64,000 bases of DNA, taken from Mycobacteriales bacterium (lineage in GTDB: Bacteria; Actinomycetota; Actinomycetes; Mycobacteriales; SCTD01). Under the pieces are notes generated by a model. The model saw nothing but the letters and a program-made list of their open reading frames with translations, made no database searches and was not told the DNA's origin. Of the stretch, positions 37,242-47,952 are shown in pieces; positions within the stretch are counted from its first letter, which is position 1; each line of letters begins with the position of its first letter. The stretch is from NCBI GenBank assembly GCA_030697205.1, contig JAUYQP010000001.1, positions 1 to 64,000 on the forward strand. The letters run 5' to 3'. The translations under genes were made by a program, and so were the position numbers.

Positions 37242-38328
37242 ATGGACGGGCGGTGCGGGCCATGAGGCGACGGTGCTCGCCGACGACCCGCTGTCGCAGC
37301 GCAGCCTGACCGCGCCGGCAGTCCCACCACGTCGCGCGCTCGGTCCACCAGCCCTGGCCACGGGTCCCGCAGTCGCGGCGGTTGTCCTTGGCGACCATGC
37401 GCTCCCCGGCATGCGCCCGCTTGCCGTCGGTCTCCACGGCGAGCTTCGCTGCCCGGTCGCCGAGGTCGACACGGGCCAGGATGTCGCCGCGGTCGTCGTA
37501 GATCTTCACCTGCGGCTCCAGCCCGGGCAGCGCGGGCTGCAGGACGAGCCTCGCCAGCGTCTCGGCCACTGACTCGGCGCGACCGTCCGCCACGTCAAGC
37601 GCTGCGCGGAACGCCGGCGCCCCCTGCTCCCCGTGGTGTCGCTCCGCCATGGCCACGAGCGCCGACGACGTGACGAGATGCCTGTGGAGCGCCGCATCGA
37701 TCGCGCAGACGAGGGCCTCGTGGGTGAGGACGCCCGCGCAGTCGTAGAGGGTCCGCGCCCTCGTCGTGACCCACAGACCCCAGGCCGTCCGCTCGACCTC
37801 ATCCGCATACAGCGCGAGCTGGTGCCGATGCAGCTCGCGAGGGGGAGCGGGGACGAAGCGGTTGCCGACCAGGCGTCCGGTGTCAGGTGGAGCCGCGACG
37901 ACCAGGTCGCGCAGGTGCGACGGGACGTGCACGTGGTCCAGGCGGTGCTCGTCGGCGCCCGTCGCCGGGTCGTCGTCGTCGATGAGCGGCAGGCGGTGCA
38001 CACGGGCGGCTGTCCGCAGGCAGACCACCACGCGGACCGGACGGGGCGCACCGGCAGCGCCAGTCTCCGGAAGGCTTGCGTCGTCGTACTCCTGGTCGTC
38101 CTGCTCCTGGTCGACGTCGACCGTGCCACCGCTGGCGAGGACGGCGGCTAGGGCGCGTTGGTCCGGGTCGAGGTCCGTTCCGCCGTCCGCGAGGACACCC
38201 GGCCACGGGCTCTGCCACGTGCCCTGCGCGACGAGGCGGTCCACCCGACCCCGGCTGAGGAGCGGGATCGCGTGGGATCGGGTCCACACACCCAGCGAGG
38301 TGTGGCCCAGTTCGGACAGTGACGTCAT
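37240..38328 (-). CDS. DUF559-type endonuclease-like protein with AbiEi-like N-terminus
   Basis: 362 residues. Residues about 1-50 (GVWTRSHAIPLLSRGRVDRL) resemble the winged-helix of AbiEi-type antitoxin proteins. The C-terminal 100 residues match DUF559/Vsr-like nucleases: RVDLGDRAAKLAVETDGKRAH, seen as RVDLG...AVETDGKRAH, then KDNRRDCGTRGQGWWTERATWWD. Conserved Asp/Glu positions for metal binding appear in RVDL and VETDGK. ATG at 38328. Function is unproved; such proteins are common in actinobacteria and their role is not established. It is flanked by two related 60-bp palindromes. Confidence 0.75.
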   Translation of the reverse strand: MTSLSELGHTSLGVWTRSHAIPLLSRGRVDRLVAQGTWQSPWPGVLADGGTDLDPDQRALAAVLASGGTVDVDQEQDDQEYDDASLPETGAAGAPRPVRVVVCLRTAARVHRLPLIDDDDPATGADEHRLDHVHVPSHLRDLVVAAPPDTGRLVGNRFVPAPPRELHRHQLALYADEVERTAWGLWVTTRARTLYDCAGVLTHEALVCAIDAALHRHLVTSSALVAMAERHHGEQGAPAFRAALDVADGRAESVAETLARLVLQPALPGLEPQVKIYDDRGDILARVDLGDRAAKLAVETDGKRAHAGERMVAKDNRRDCGTRGQGWWTERATWWDCRRGQAALRQRVVGEHRRLMARTARP

Positions 38329-38396
38329 GCGACCACCGTCTGGAGGGCCGGCGCGCGCGACAAGGCCCACCGACTGATCTGTGGACAGGGTCCGAA

Positions 38397-38456
38397 GATC
38401 CACAGGTGGTCTGCACGAGACTCGCCGGCGTGTTCCGTGCAGACCACCTGTCGATC
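38397..38456. repeat. Palindrome family 2, right copy
   Basis: 60 bp beginning GATCCACAGG and ending CCTGTCGATC. The 14-bp arms AGGTGGTCTGCACG/CGTGCAGACCACCT are perfect. It lies 69 bp upstream of the DUF559 start codon, between that gene and the radical SAM gene. Confidence 0.8.
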
Positions 38457-38529
38457 TTGCGGGGGTAGGCGGGCTCCCGGGGAGAGGGTGCTGATGATCT
38501 TCCGGGCGGCGGGCGGGGGGTGTACGCCG

Positions 38530-38535
38530 TACCCT
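38530..38535 (+). promoter_or_regulatory. Predicted -10 element of a leaderless transcript
   Basis: TACCCT (38530-38535) lies seven bases before the ATG at 38543 and no ribosome site is present, so transcription would begin at the start codon. No good -35 element is seen. Confidence 0.5.
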
Positions 38536-38542
38536 GGTCCGC

Positions 38543-40459
<1,917 letters not shown>

Positions 40460-40463
40460 CGGC

Positions 40464-41255
40464 GTGGCGAAGAAGCCCCCCGGCCTGCCGCAGCCCGCGC
40501 CGGTCCAGCGCCTGCGCCTGCGCTACGCCAAGCGCGGCCGCCTCCGCTTCACGAGCCACCGCGACATTGCGCGCGCCTTCGAGCGCGCCCTGCGCCGCGC
40601 CGACGTCCCCATGGCCTACAGCTCCGGCTTCAGCCCCCACCCCAAGGTCAGCTGGGTCGGTGCAGCCCCGACCGGGGTGGCCTCGGAAGCGGAGTACGTC
40701 GAGATCGGTCTGGCCCGCATCGTCGACCCCGAGGCGCTGCGGCGTGCCCTCGACGAGAGCCTGCCCGTCGGCCTCGACGTGCTCGAGGCGGTCGAGGCTC
40801 CCGTCGGCACCAGCCTCCCGGACCGCGTCGAGGCCTCCCGCTGGGCGATCCGCCTGCCCGGCCTCGCGCTCGCCGACGTGGAGTCCGCGGTCGCGGCCTT
40901 CGTCGCCGCGGCGGAGGTCCCCGTCGAGCGGCTGACCAAGGACGGCGTACGCCGCTTCGACGCGCGCGGGCCCGTCGTACGGCTCGTCGCGACCGATCCG
41001 GGGGACGGGTGTGCGACACTTCTCCTGGTTGTACGGCACGTGACGCCTGCTGTTCGACCCGACGACGTCCTCTCCGCACTGCGTGCGGTGGCAGACCTCG
41101 TGCCGCCGGTGCCTCCCGAGGCCACCCGGCAGGCACAGGGCCCACTGAGCGCGGACGGCGAGGTCGGCGACCCGCTCGCACCCGATCGCGGACATGATCC
41201 CGCCGGGGCAACGCGACAGGACGCCGACCGGGAACAGACCGTCGGCGGCCCCTGA
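40464..41255 (+). CDS. DUF2344 protein (TIGR03936 family), radical SAM partner
   Basis: 263 residues. The core (about 12-200) shows LRLRYAKRGRLRFTSHRD, the family hallmark, and YSSGFSPHPKVSW. The C-terminal 60 residues are charged and look disordered. GTG at 40464 is four bases after the radical SAM stop; in some bacteria the two are fused. Function unknown, but it is probably a subunit or accessory of the radical SAM enzyme. The gene lies upstream of rne. Confidence 0.87.
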   Translation: MAKKPPGLPQPAPVQRLRLRYAKRGRLRFTSHRDIARAFERALRRADVPMAYSSGFSPHPKVSWVGAAPTGVASEAEYVEIGLARIVDPEALRRALDESLPVGLDVLEAVEAPVGTSLPDRVEASRWAIRLPGLALADVESAVAAFVAAAEVPVERLTKDGVRRFDARGPVVRLVATDPGDGCATLLLVVRHVTPAVRPDDVLSALRAVADLVPPVPPEATRQAQGPLSADGEVGDPLAPDRGHDPAGATRQDADREQTVGGP

Positions 41256-41342
41256 GCCCTTCGGAGCCCGGGAGCACCCCACCAGACTTCTCCCGCCCCG
41301 GCCGACCCGGCCGAGACGGGTCGAACCCCCCGGGTCACCGCG

Positions 41343-44300
41343 ATGCGTCAGCGCGGGGACCGGACCGGAGCACCAGCCTTGCTCGACAACGACACCCCCA
41401 CCACCGACGGCTCGGACAGCACGGACGGTGCGGCGACTGCGCCCGCCGCTCCGGTGAAGGCCCCGCGGCGACGCGCCACGAAGGCGACCGCAGCCCCCAC
41501 GGCCGACCCGACCGCCGGGCCCGCCTCCGCCGCCGACGCGACCACCGACCCGCCCGGCGCGGGTGACCCCGCCGACGGCGCGGCCGAGGCGGCACCTGCG
41601 AAGAAGGCCCCCGCGAAGCGGACCGCCAAGAAGGCGCCCGCCAAGAAGGTCGCGGCCAAGAGCGCCGAGTCGACCGAGTCGACCGACAACACTGCGACCG
41701 CCGCAACGAGCGACTCCGCCGACGCCGCCGACGCGAGCGACGTCGTCGAGGTGACCGATGGGGCGCTCAAGCCGCGCACCCGCCGCCGCGCTTCGGTGGC
41801 CGTCCCCTTCCAGCCGCCGGTTGTCGAGGAGACCCCGACCGAGCTGGCCGAGGACGACGCCGAGACCGACGACGAGACGGCTGCCGAGACCGCCTCCGAG
41901 AACGCTGCTGAGTCCGCCGCCGCAGCTGAGCCCGCTGCCGACGGGGACGGCACTGCCGCGCCGCGCCGCCGTCGTCGCGCCGGCACCACCGGCGCGATCG
42001 CCCCGGCGACGTTCCTCGCAGCGGTTCCTTCCCCTGTCGACTCCGACTCCGCCACGGATGAGACCGACGAGGCCGGTGACGACGACGAGGCCGGCGAGGA
42101 CGGTGACCGTCCGCGGTCGCGCCGTCGTCGCGGCCGTCGCGGCCGTGGCCGCCGCCCCGAGGGCGAGGGCACCGAGGGTGAGGACGCTGACGGCGAGGAC
42201 ACCGACGGCGAGGACGCCGACGCGGCGCCCGCCACCGCCAGGACCCGCCGCCCCGCCACCCGTCCCGCGTCCGGCACCAGCGGCACTGGCAGCACCGACG
42301 AGTCCGACGACAGCGAGGGTGCCGACGGCACCGACGACGAGTCCGAGGACGACGGAGGTGAGGGCGGCGCGGCCGGCACGGCGCGCCGTCGTCGGCGTCG
42401 TCGCCGCAGCGGATCCGGGGGAGGAGCCGACCTCGGCACCGACGACCCGCCCGGCACCGTCGTGCACGTGCGTGAGCCGCAGGCCCGCCAGCAGCGCGTC
42501 CGTGGCGCCAGCGCCGCCGACGAGGACGGCGTGCGCGGCATCAGCGGCTCGACCCGCATGGCCGCCAAGCGCGCCCGTCGGCAGGAGGGACGCGACTCCG
42601 GTCGCCGCCGCCCGCCGATCCTCACCGAGGCCGAGTTCCTGGCCCGCCGCGAGGCCGTCGACCGCCAGATGCTGGTGCGCCAGAAGGGCGACCGCACCCA
42701 GATCGCGGTGCTCGAGGACGGGATCCTCGTCGAGCACTACGTCACGAAGGCCTCCGCGCAGTCCTTCGCCGGCAACGTCTACCTCGGCCGGGTGCAGAAC
42801 GTCCTGCCCTCCATGGAGGCCGCGTTCATCGACATCGGCAAGGGCCGCAACGCGGTGCTCTACGCCGGCGAGGTCAACTACGACCTGCTCGGGGCCGGTG
42901 GCGGCAACCAGGCGCGCAAGATCGAGTCGGTCCTGAGCTCCGGCCAGGAGGTCCTGGTCCAGGTCACCAAGGACCCGCTCGGCCACAAGGGCGCCCGGCT
43001 CACCAGCCAGATCTCGCTGCCCGGCCGCTACCTCGTCTACGTGCCCGAGGGCTCCATGACGGGCATCAGCCGCAAGCTGCCGGAGAACGAGCGCACCCGC
43101 CTCAAGTCGATCTTGAAGAAGATCGTCCCGGACGACGCCGGCGTCATCATCCGCACCGCCGCCGAGGGCGTCGGCGAGGAGGAGATCGAGCGCGACGTCC
43201 GCCGCCTGCAGGCGCAGTGGGAGGTCATCAAGACCAAGTCCACGCAGGGCGGCGCCCCGACGCTGCTCCACGCCGAGCCCGACCTCGTCATCAAGGTCGT
43301 CCGCGACGTCTTCAACGAGGACTTCACCTCGCTCGTCGTCCAGGGCGAGAGCGAGTGGGAGACCATCCGCGACTACGTCGAGTTCGTCGCACCCGACCTC
43401 ACGCCGCGGCTGTCGCGCTGGGAGGACACCCGCGATGTCTTCGCCGCGCACCGCGTCGACGAGCAGATCGCCAAGGGCCTCGAGCGCAAGGTGTGGCTGC
43501 CCTCCGGCGGCTCGCTGGTCATCGACCGCACCGAGGCGATGGTCGTCATCGACGTCAACACCGGCAAGTACGTCGGGAAGGGCGGCAACCTCGAGGAGAC
43601 CGTCACCCGCAACAACCTCGAGGCCGCGGAGGAGGTCGCCCGTCAGCTCCGCCTGCGCGACCTCGGCGGCATCATCGTCATCGACTTCATCGACATGGTC
43701 CTCGAGAGCAACCGCGACCTCGTCGTGCGCCGCCTCGTCGAGTGCCTCGGTCGTGACCGCACCAAGCACCAGGTCGCCGAGGTCACCTCGCTCGGCCTGG
43801 TCCAGATGACCCGCAAGCGGGTCGGGCAGGGTCTGCTCGAGTCGTTCTCGGAGACCTGCGAGCACTGCAACGGGCGCGGCTACCTCACCCACGCCGAGCC
43901 GATCGACCGCAAGGAGAGCACCGAGCGGTTCGACGACCGGCCCAGCGCCGAGCAGCGCCGCCGTGACCAGCGTGACAGCCAGAAGGACCGCGAGCGGGGC
44001 CCCAAGCCCGGGGCACCCGTCCGCAGCGCCACGCCCGCGTCGACCGGTGACGCGCCGGCCGACGACGCGACCGGTGAGACCGGCGAGGAGAGCACCGGGC
44101 CCAAGCGGCGCCGCCGTGGCGGTCGCGGAGCCGGGTCCTCGACCCCGCCCGCACCCGCCGTCGACCCCGCCGACGAGCTCAAGGAGATCGAGGCCGGCAC
44201 CCCGGACCCGACGCCCGAGTCCTCGTCCGAGTCCTCGCCCGAGCTCACGCCCGACCCCGCGGATGTCACCCCGGTGGAGGAGCTGGCCGACGCCGAGCTC

Positions 44301-44477
44301 GCCGTCGGCGACGCTGTCCAGAACGAGCCCGAGGTCGAGCCCGCCCCCGAGCCCGAGCCCGAGCCCGACCCCGACCCCGAGCCCGACCCCGAGCCGGCTG
44401 CCGACCCGGCCCCCGAGGCGCGACCGCGTCGCCGACGGGCCACCAGCCGGCCGGCCGGACCGCCCACCCAGGAATGA
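41343..44477 (+). CDS. rne: Ribonuclease E/G family protein
   Basis: 1044 residues. The catalytic core (about 440-845) has the S1-like RNA-binding region GNVYLGRVQNVLPSMEAAFIDIG (seen as VYLGRVQNVLPSMEAAFI), catalytic aspartates in VVIDVNTG (about 737) and IVIDFIDM (about 780), and the zinc-link cysteines in CEHCNGRG (about 839-842). The first 440 residues are Lys/Ala- and Asp/Glu/Arg-rich and disordered (AKKAPAKRTAKKAPAKK); the last 180 are acidic and Pro-rich with an EPEP/DPDP run. This layout is usual for actinobacterial RNase E, which processes mRNA and rRNA. ATG at 41343. Confidence 0.93.
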   Translation: MRQRGDRTGAPALLDNDTPTTDGSDSTDGAATAPAAPVKAPRRRATKATAAPTADPTAGPASAADATTDPPGAGDPADGAAEAAPAKKAPAKRTAKKAPAKKVAAKSAESTESTDNTATAATSDSADAADASDVVEVTDGALKPRTRRRASVAVPFQPPVVEETPTELAEDDAETDDETAAETASENAAESAAAAEPAADGDGTAAPRRRRRAGTTGAIAPATFLAAVPSPVDSDSATDETDEAGDDDEAGEDGDRPRSRRRRGRRGRGRRPEGEGTEGEDADGEDTDGEDADAAPATARTRRPATRPASGTSGTGSTDESDDSEGADGTDDESEDDGGEGGAAGTARRRRRRRRSGSGGGADLGTDDPPGTVVHVREPQARQQRVRGASAADEDGVRGISGSTRMAAKRARRQEGRDSGRRRPPILTEAEFLARREAVDRQMLVRQKGDRTQIAVLEDGILVEHYVTKASAQSFAGNVYLGRVQNVLPSMEAAFIDIGKGRNAVLYAGEVNYDLLGAGGGNQARKIESVLSSGQEVLVQVTKDPLGHKGARLTSQISLPGRYLVYVPEGSMTGISRKLPENERTRLKSILKKIVPDDAGVIIRTAAEGVGEEEIERDVRRLQAQWEVIKTKSTQGGAPTLLHAEPDLVIKVVRDVFNEDFTSLVVQGESEWETIRDYVEFVAPDLTPRLSRWEDTRDVFAAHRVDEQIAKGLERKVWLPSGGSLVIDRTEAMVVIDVNTGKYVGKGGNLEETVTRNNLEAAEEVARQLRLRDLGGIIVIDFIDMVLESNRDLVVRRLVECLGRDRTKHQVAEVTSLGLVQMTRKRVGQGLLESFSETCEHCNGRGYLTHAEPIDRKESTERFDDRPSAEQRRRDQRDSQKDRERGPKPGAPVRSATPASTGDAPADDATGETGEESTGPKRRRRGGRGAGSSTPPAPAVDPADELKEIEAGTPDPTPESSSESSPELTPDPADVTPVEELADAELAVGDAVQNEPEVEPAPEPEPEPDPDPEPDPEPAADPAPEARPRRRRATSRPAGPPTQE

Positions 44478-44507
44478 CGCAGGACTGACCCCAGGGTCGG
44501 CCCTGCG
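44478..44507 (+). terminator. Hairpin downstream of rne
   Basis: Outer stem CGCAGG/CCTGCG with an inner GACCC/GGGTC stem, starting at the rne stop codon. No U-tract; weak evidence. Confidence 0.4.
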
Positions 44508-44559
44508 GCCGTCGGACGCGTCGCGTCGTACTCCTCACATCCCTCACGGGGTCGGGGCG

Positions 44560-44589
44560 TTCGACGGCGGCGGCTGCGTCCGGTAGCCT
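44560..44589 (+). promoter_or_regulatory. Predicted promoter of rplU-rpmA
   Basis: TTCGAC (44560-44565), 18-base spacer, TAGCCT (44584-44589). The transcript would have a leader of about 90 bases containing a small hairpin (GGCTCTTGAGCC) before the rplU ribosome site. Confidence 0.62.
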
Positions 44590-44685
44590 CTCCGGGTCGG
44601 CTCTTGAGCCGCCACTCCCGCGCGCCCGCTGAAGCGAGCTGCGCGGCATGAACCACACCAGTGCTTGAAGTCGAGGAGTCCCACC

Positions 44686-45000
44686 GTGTACGCCATCGTC
44701 AAGACCGGCGGCAAGCAGTACAAGGTCGCTGTCGGCGACGTCGTCGAGGTCGAGAAGGTCGTCGGCGACGCCGGCACCACGCTCACCCTGCCGGCGCTGC
44801 TCGTCGTCGACGAGGGCACGGTGACCAGCGACGCCAGTGCGCTCGCCGGCGTGACCGTCAGCGCCGAGGTCGTCGCCCAGACCAAGGGTCCGAAGATCCG
44901 CATCATGAAGTACAAGAACAAGACCGGTTACAAGAAGCGCATGGGTCACCGCCAGCAGCTCACCCAGGTGCGCGTGACCGCCATCGACACGAAGGGCTGA
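44686..45000 (+). CDS. rplU: 50S ribosomal protein L21
   Basis: 104 residues, normal length, starting with [17 protein letters not shown] and ending with the basic segment [19 protein letters not shown]. It binds 23S rRNA near L20. GTG at 44686 has GAGGAG upstream; a longer in-frame start has no support. It is followed by rpmA after four bases. Confidence 0.97.
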   Translation: MYAIVKTGGKQYKVAVGDVVEVEKVVGDAGTTLTLPALLVVDEGTVTSDASALAGVTVSAEVVAQTKGPKIRIMKYKNKTGYKKRMGHRQQLTQVRVTAIDTKG

Positions 45001-45004
45001 CGAC

Positions 45005-45259
45005 ATGGCTCACAAGAAGGGCGCATCCAGCTCCCGCAACGGTCGCGACTCCAACGCGCAGTACCTCGGCGTGAAGCGCTTCGGCGGCCAGGTCGTCAAG
45101 GCCGGCGAGATCCTCGTCCGCCAGCGCGGCACCCACTTCCACCCCGGTGACGGTGTGGGCCGTGGCGGCGACGACACGCTGTTCGCCCTCGAGGCGGGTG
45201 CGGTGAAGTTCGGCCGCAAGCGCGACCGCAAGACCGTCAACATCGTCCCGGTCGGCTAG
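45005..45259 (+). CDS. rpmA: 50S ribosomal protein L27
   Basis: 84 residues starting [15 protein letters not shown] and containing [22 protein letters not shown] in parts ([20 protein letters not shown]). L27 reaches the peptidyl-transferase centre. No cleavable firmicute-type N-terminal extension is present. A strong hairpin follows. Confidence 0.98.
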   Translation: MAHKKGASSSRNGRDSNAQYLGVKRFGGQVVKAGEILVRQRGTHFHPGDGVGRGGDDTLFALEAGAVKFGRKRDRKTVNIVPVG

Positions 45260-45276
45260 CCGACCGCACAGCGTCA

Positions 45277-45317
45277 CGAAGGGCGGGCCGGGACTTCCTG
45301 GCCCGCCTTTCGTCTTT
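45277..45317 (+). terminator. Strong terminator between rpmA and obgE
   Basis: A 13-bp stem CGAAGGGCGGGCC (one G-T pair) with a ten-base loop, followed by TCTTT. It is the closest to a classic intrinsic terminator in the window. obgE starts 12 bases later, so it may attenuate rather than end transcription. Confidence 0.82.
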
Positions 45318-45328
45318 GAAAGGACACC

Positions 45329-46774
45329 ATGACCAGCTTCGTCGACCGCGTCGTGCTGCACGTCGCCGCCGGCGACGGTGGCCACGGCTGCGCGTCCATC
45401 CACCGCGAGAAGTTCAAGCCCCTCGGCGGCCCCGACGGCGGCAACGGCGGTGACGGCGGCGACGTGATCCTCGTCGTCGAGCACAACACGACCACGCTGC
45501 TGGACTACCACTTCCACCCGCACCAGAAGGCCACGAGCGGCAAGCCCGGCCAGGGCGGCAACCGCGACGGCGCCTACGGCACGACGCTGGAGCTGCCCGT
45601 CCCCAACGGCACCGTCGTCTTCGACGCCGACGGCAACCAGCTCGCCGACCTGGTCGGGGAGGGCACGAGGTACGTCGTCGCGGCGGGCGGGCGCGGCGGC
45701 CTCGGCAACGCCCAGCTCGCCAACCCCAAGCGCAAGGCTCCCGGCTTCGCACTGCTCGGCGAGCCCGGCAAGGTCCTCGACGTCGTGCTCGAGCTCAAGA
45801 GCGTCGCCGACGTCGCGCTGGTCGGCTTCCCGAGCGCGGGCAAGTCCTCGCTCATCGCCGCGATCAGCGCGGCCCGCCCGAAGATCGCCGACTACCCCTT
45901 CACAACGCTGGTGCCCAACCTCGGCGTCGTCGAGGCCGGTGGCGTGACCTTCACCGTCGCCGACGTCCCGGGCCTCATCCCGGGGGCGTCGCAGGGCAAG
46001 GGCCTGGGCCTTGAGTTCCTGCGCCACGTCGAGCGCTGCTCGGTGCTGGTGCACGTGCTGGACTGCGCGACCTTCGAGCCGGGTCGCGACCCGCTCACCG
46101 ACCTCGATGTCATCGAGAGCGAGCTCGAGCAGTACAAGACCCAGCTGTCCGACCGGCCGCGCCTGGTGGTCCTCAACAAGGTCGACGTGCCAGAGGCCCG
46201 CGACCTGGCCGACATCGTCACCGCCGACCTCGAGGCCCGCGGACTGCAGGTCTTCCCCATCAGCGCGGTCTCGCGCGAGGGCGTGCGCGAGCTGCTCTTC
46301 GCGCTGGCCGCGATGGTCGACGCCGACCGCAAGGCCACCCCGGTCGAGGAGTCGACCCGCATCGTGCTGCGCCCGACCGCGGTCGACGACCTCGGCTTCA
46401 CCGTCGAGCCCGACGTCGAGGGCGGCTTCCTGGTGCGCGGCGACAAGCCGGAGCGCTGGGTCCAGCAGACCGACTTCAACAACGACGAGGCCGTCGGCTA
46501 CCTCGCCGACCGGCTCAACCGCCTCGGGGTGGAGAAGGCGCTGGCCGACCTCGGTGCGGAGCCCGGGGTCGAGGTGACGATCGGCGAGGTGTCCTTCGGC
46601 TGGCACCCCACGCTCGCCGAGGACTTCGTGTCGACGACCCAGGGCGCCGACATCCGCCTCGACGACAACAGCCGGGTCCGCGCCTCCGACCGCCGCTACG
46701 CCAAGGACCTGCGCCGCGCCGAGCGACTGGGGCTCGACGTCACCCCTGACCTCGCCGCGGAGGACACGGAGTGA
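45329..46774 (+). CDS. obgE: GTPase Obg (ribosome assembly, stress)
   Basis: 481 residues: Gly-rich Obg fold (about 1-158; [13 protein letters not shown]), a GTPase domain with P-loop [10 protein letters not shown] (about 167), switch [14 protein letters not shown] ([10 protein letters not shown]), and a C-terminal OCT domain typical of actinobacteria and Gram-positives. AAAGGA precedes the ATG. Its stop overlaps proB (GTGA). Confidence 0.96.
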   Translation: MTSFVDRVVLHVAAGDGGHGCASIHREKFKPLGGPDGGNGGDGGDVILVVEHNTTTLLDYHFHPHQKATSGKPGQGGNRDGAYGTTLELPVPNGTVVFDADGNQLADLVGEGTRYVVAAGGRGGLGNAQLANPKRKAPGFALLGEPGKVLDVVLELKSVADVALVGFPSAGKSSLIAAISAARPKIADYPFTTLVPNLGVVEAGGVTFTVADVPGLIPGASQGKGLGLEFLRHVERCSVLVHVLDCATFEPGRDPLTDLDVIESELEQYKTQLSDRPRLVVLNKVDVPEARDLADIVTADLEARGLQVFPISAVSREGVRELLFALAAMVDADRKATPVEESTRIVLRPTAVDDLGFTVEPDVEGGFLVRGDKPERWVQQTDFNNDEAVGYLADRLNRLGVEKALADLGAEPGVEVTIGEVSFGWHPTLAEDFVSTTQGADIRLDDNSRVRASDRRYAKDLRRAERLGLDVTPDLAAEDTE

Positions 46775-47844
46775 CCCGGGAGGCGGTGGCGCGCGCCCAG
46801 CGCATCGTCGTCAAGGTCGGCTCGTCGTCGCTGACCACCGCCGCGGGCGGGCTCGACACCACCCGCCTCGACGCCCTCGTCGACGCCGTCGCCGGCCGGC
46901 CGGGCCTCGTGCTCGTCTCCTCCGGCGCCATCGCGGCCGGGCTCGCCCCGCTGGGGCTGGCCCGCCGGCCACGCGACCTCGCGACCCAGCAGGCGGCTGC
47001 CTCGGTCGGCCAGGCCGAGCTGGTCCACGCCTACTCGCTGGCCTTCGCCCGCCACGGCCGCACCGTCGGTCAGGTGCTGCTCACTGCCGACGACGTCGTG
47101 CGGCGCTCCCACTACCGCAACGCCCAGACGACGCTGGACCGGCTGCTGGCACTCGGCGTGGTGCCGGTCGTCAACGAGAACGACGCGGTCGCGACCGACG
47201 AGATCCGCTTCGGTGACAACGACCGCCTCGCCGCCCTTGTCGCCCACCTCGTGCGCGCCGACGCGCTGGTGCTGCTCTCCGACGTCGACGGCCTCTACGA
47301 CGGCGACCCCCGCCGTGCGGGCGCGCGGCTCGTCGAGGAGGTCCGGGGTCCTGCCGACCTCGAGGGCCTCGACATCGGCGGCTCGGGCTCGGGCCTCGGC
47401 ACCGGCGGGATGGCCAGCAAGGTCGATGCGGCCCGCGTCGCGACCGGAGCCGGCGTTCCCGTCCTGCTCTCCTCGGCCGACCGGGTCGCCGACGCGCTCG
47501 AGGGGGTCGGGGGCACCTTCTTCGCGCCCACCGGCGCGCGCACGACCGCACGGCTGCTGTGGCTCGCGCACGCCTCGACGCCGCGCGGCCGGCTGGTGCT
47601 CGACGCCGGGGCGGTCGCGGCCGTCGTCGACCGCCGCCTGTCACTGCTGCCCGCCGGCATCACCGCGGTCGACGGTGACTTCGCCGCCGGCGACCCCGTC
47701 GACCTGGTGGACCCCTCGGGCGCAGCCGTCGCCCGCGGCCTGGTCGGCTACGACGCCGCCGAGCTCCCCCCGCTGCTCGGCCGCTCGACCCGCGAGCTCG
47801 GCCTGCGCGAGGTGGTCCACCGCGACGACCTCGTGGTGCTCTGA
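46771..47844 (+). CDS. proB: Glutamate 5-kinase
   Basis: First step of proline synthesis: phosphorylates glutamate. 357 residues: an amino-acid kinase domain ([41 protein letters not shown]) and a C-terminal PUA domain (about 270-350). GTG at 46771 overlaps the obgE stop. proA follows after a repeat-bearing 108-bp gap. Confidence 0.96.
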   Translation: MTREAVARAQRIVVKVGSSSLTTAAGGLDTTRLDALVDAVAGRPGLVLVSSGAIAAGLAPLGLARRPRDLATQQAAASVGQAELVHAYSLAFARHGRTVGQVLLTADDVVRRSHYRNAQTTLDRLLALGVVPVVNENDAVATDEIRFGDNDRLAALVAHLVRADALVLLSDVDGLYDGDPRRAGARLVEEVRGPADLEGLDIGGSGSGLGTGGMASKVDAARVATGAGVPVLLSSADRVADALEGVGGTFFAPTGARTTARLLWLAHASTPRGRLVLDAGAVAAVVDRRLSLLPAGITAVDGDFAAGDPVDLVDPSGAAVARGLVGYDAAELPPLLGRSTRELGLREVVHRDDLVVL

Positions 47845-47884
47845 CTTTCGTCCTTTCGTCCTTTCGTCCTTTCGTCCTTGCGTC
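47845..47884 (+). repeat. Tandem repeat of an 8-bp unit after proB
   Basis: CTTTCGTC four times (47845-47876) and then a variant CTTGCGTC (47877-47884). The array begins immediately after the proB stop codon. It is pyrimidine-rich in the coding direction and would give a run of unstructured RNA. Confidence 0.9.
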
Positions 47885-47939
47885 CTGCGGTCGGCGTTGC
47901 GCCTGCGCGCTGGCGCCGTAGGACGTAGAGGGGGAGTCG

Positions 47940-47945
47940 TAGGCT
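47940..47945 (+). promoter_or_regulatory. Predicted -10 element for proA (leaderless)
   Basis: TAGGCT (47940-47945) is seven bases before the proA ATG and no ribosome site is seen. The transcript would begin at or next to the start codon. Confidence 0.5.
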
Positions 47946-47952
47946 CCCTGGC

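Noticed and set aside
44340-44400. DNA tandem repeat in the rne tail
   Set aside because: It is a low-complexity coding run (Glu-Pro/Asp-Pro) in frame with RNase E, not an independent element.
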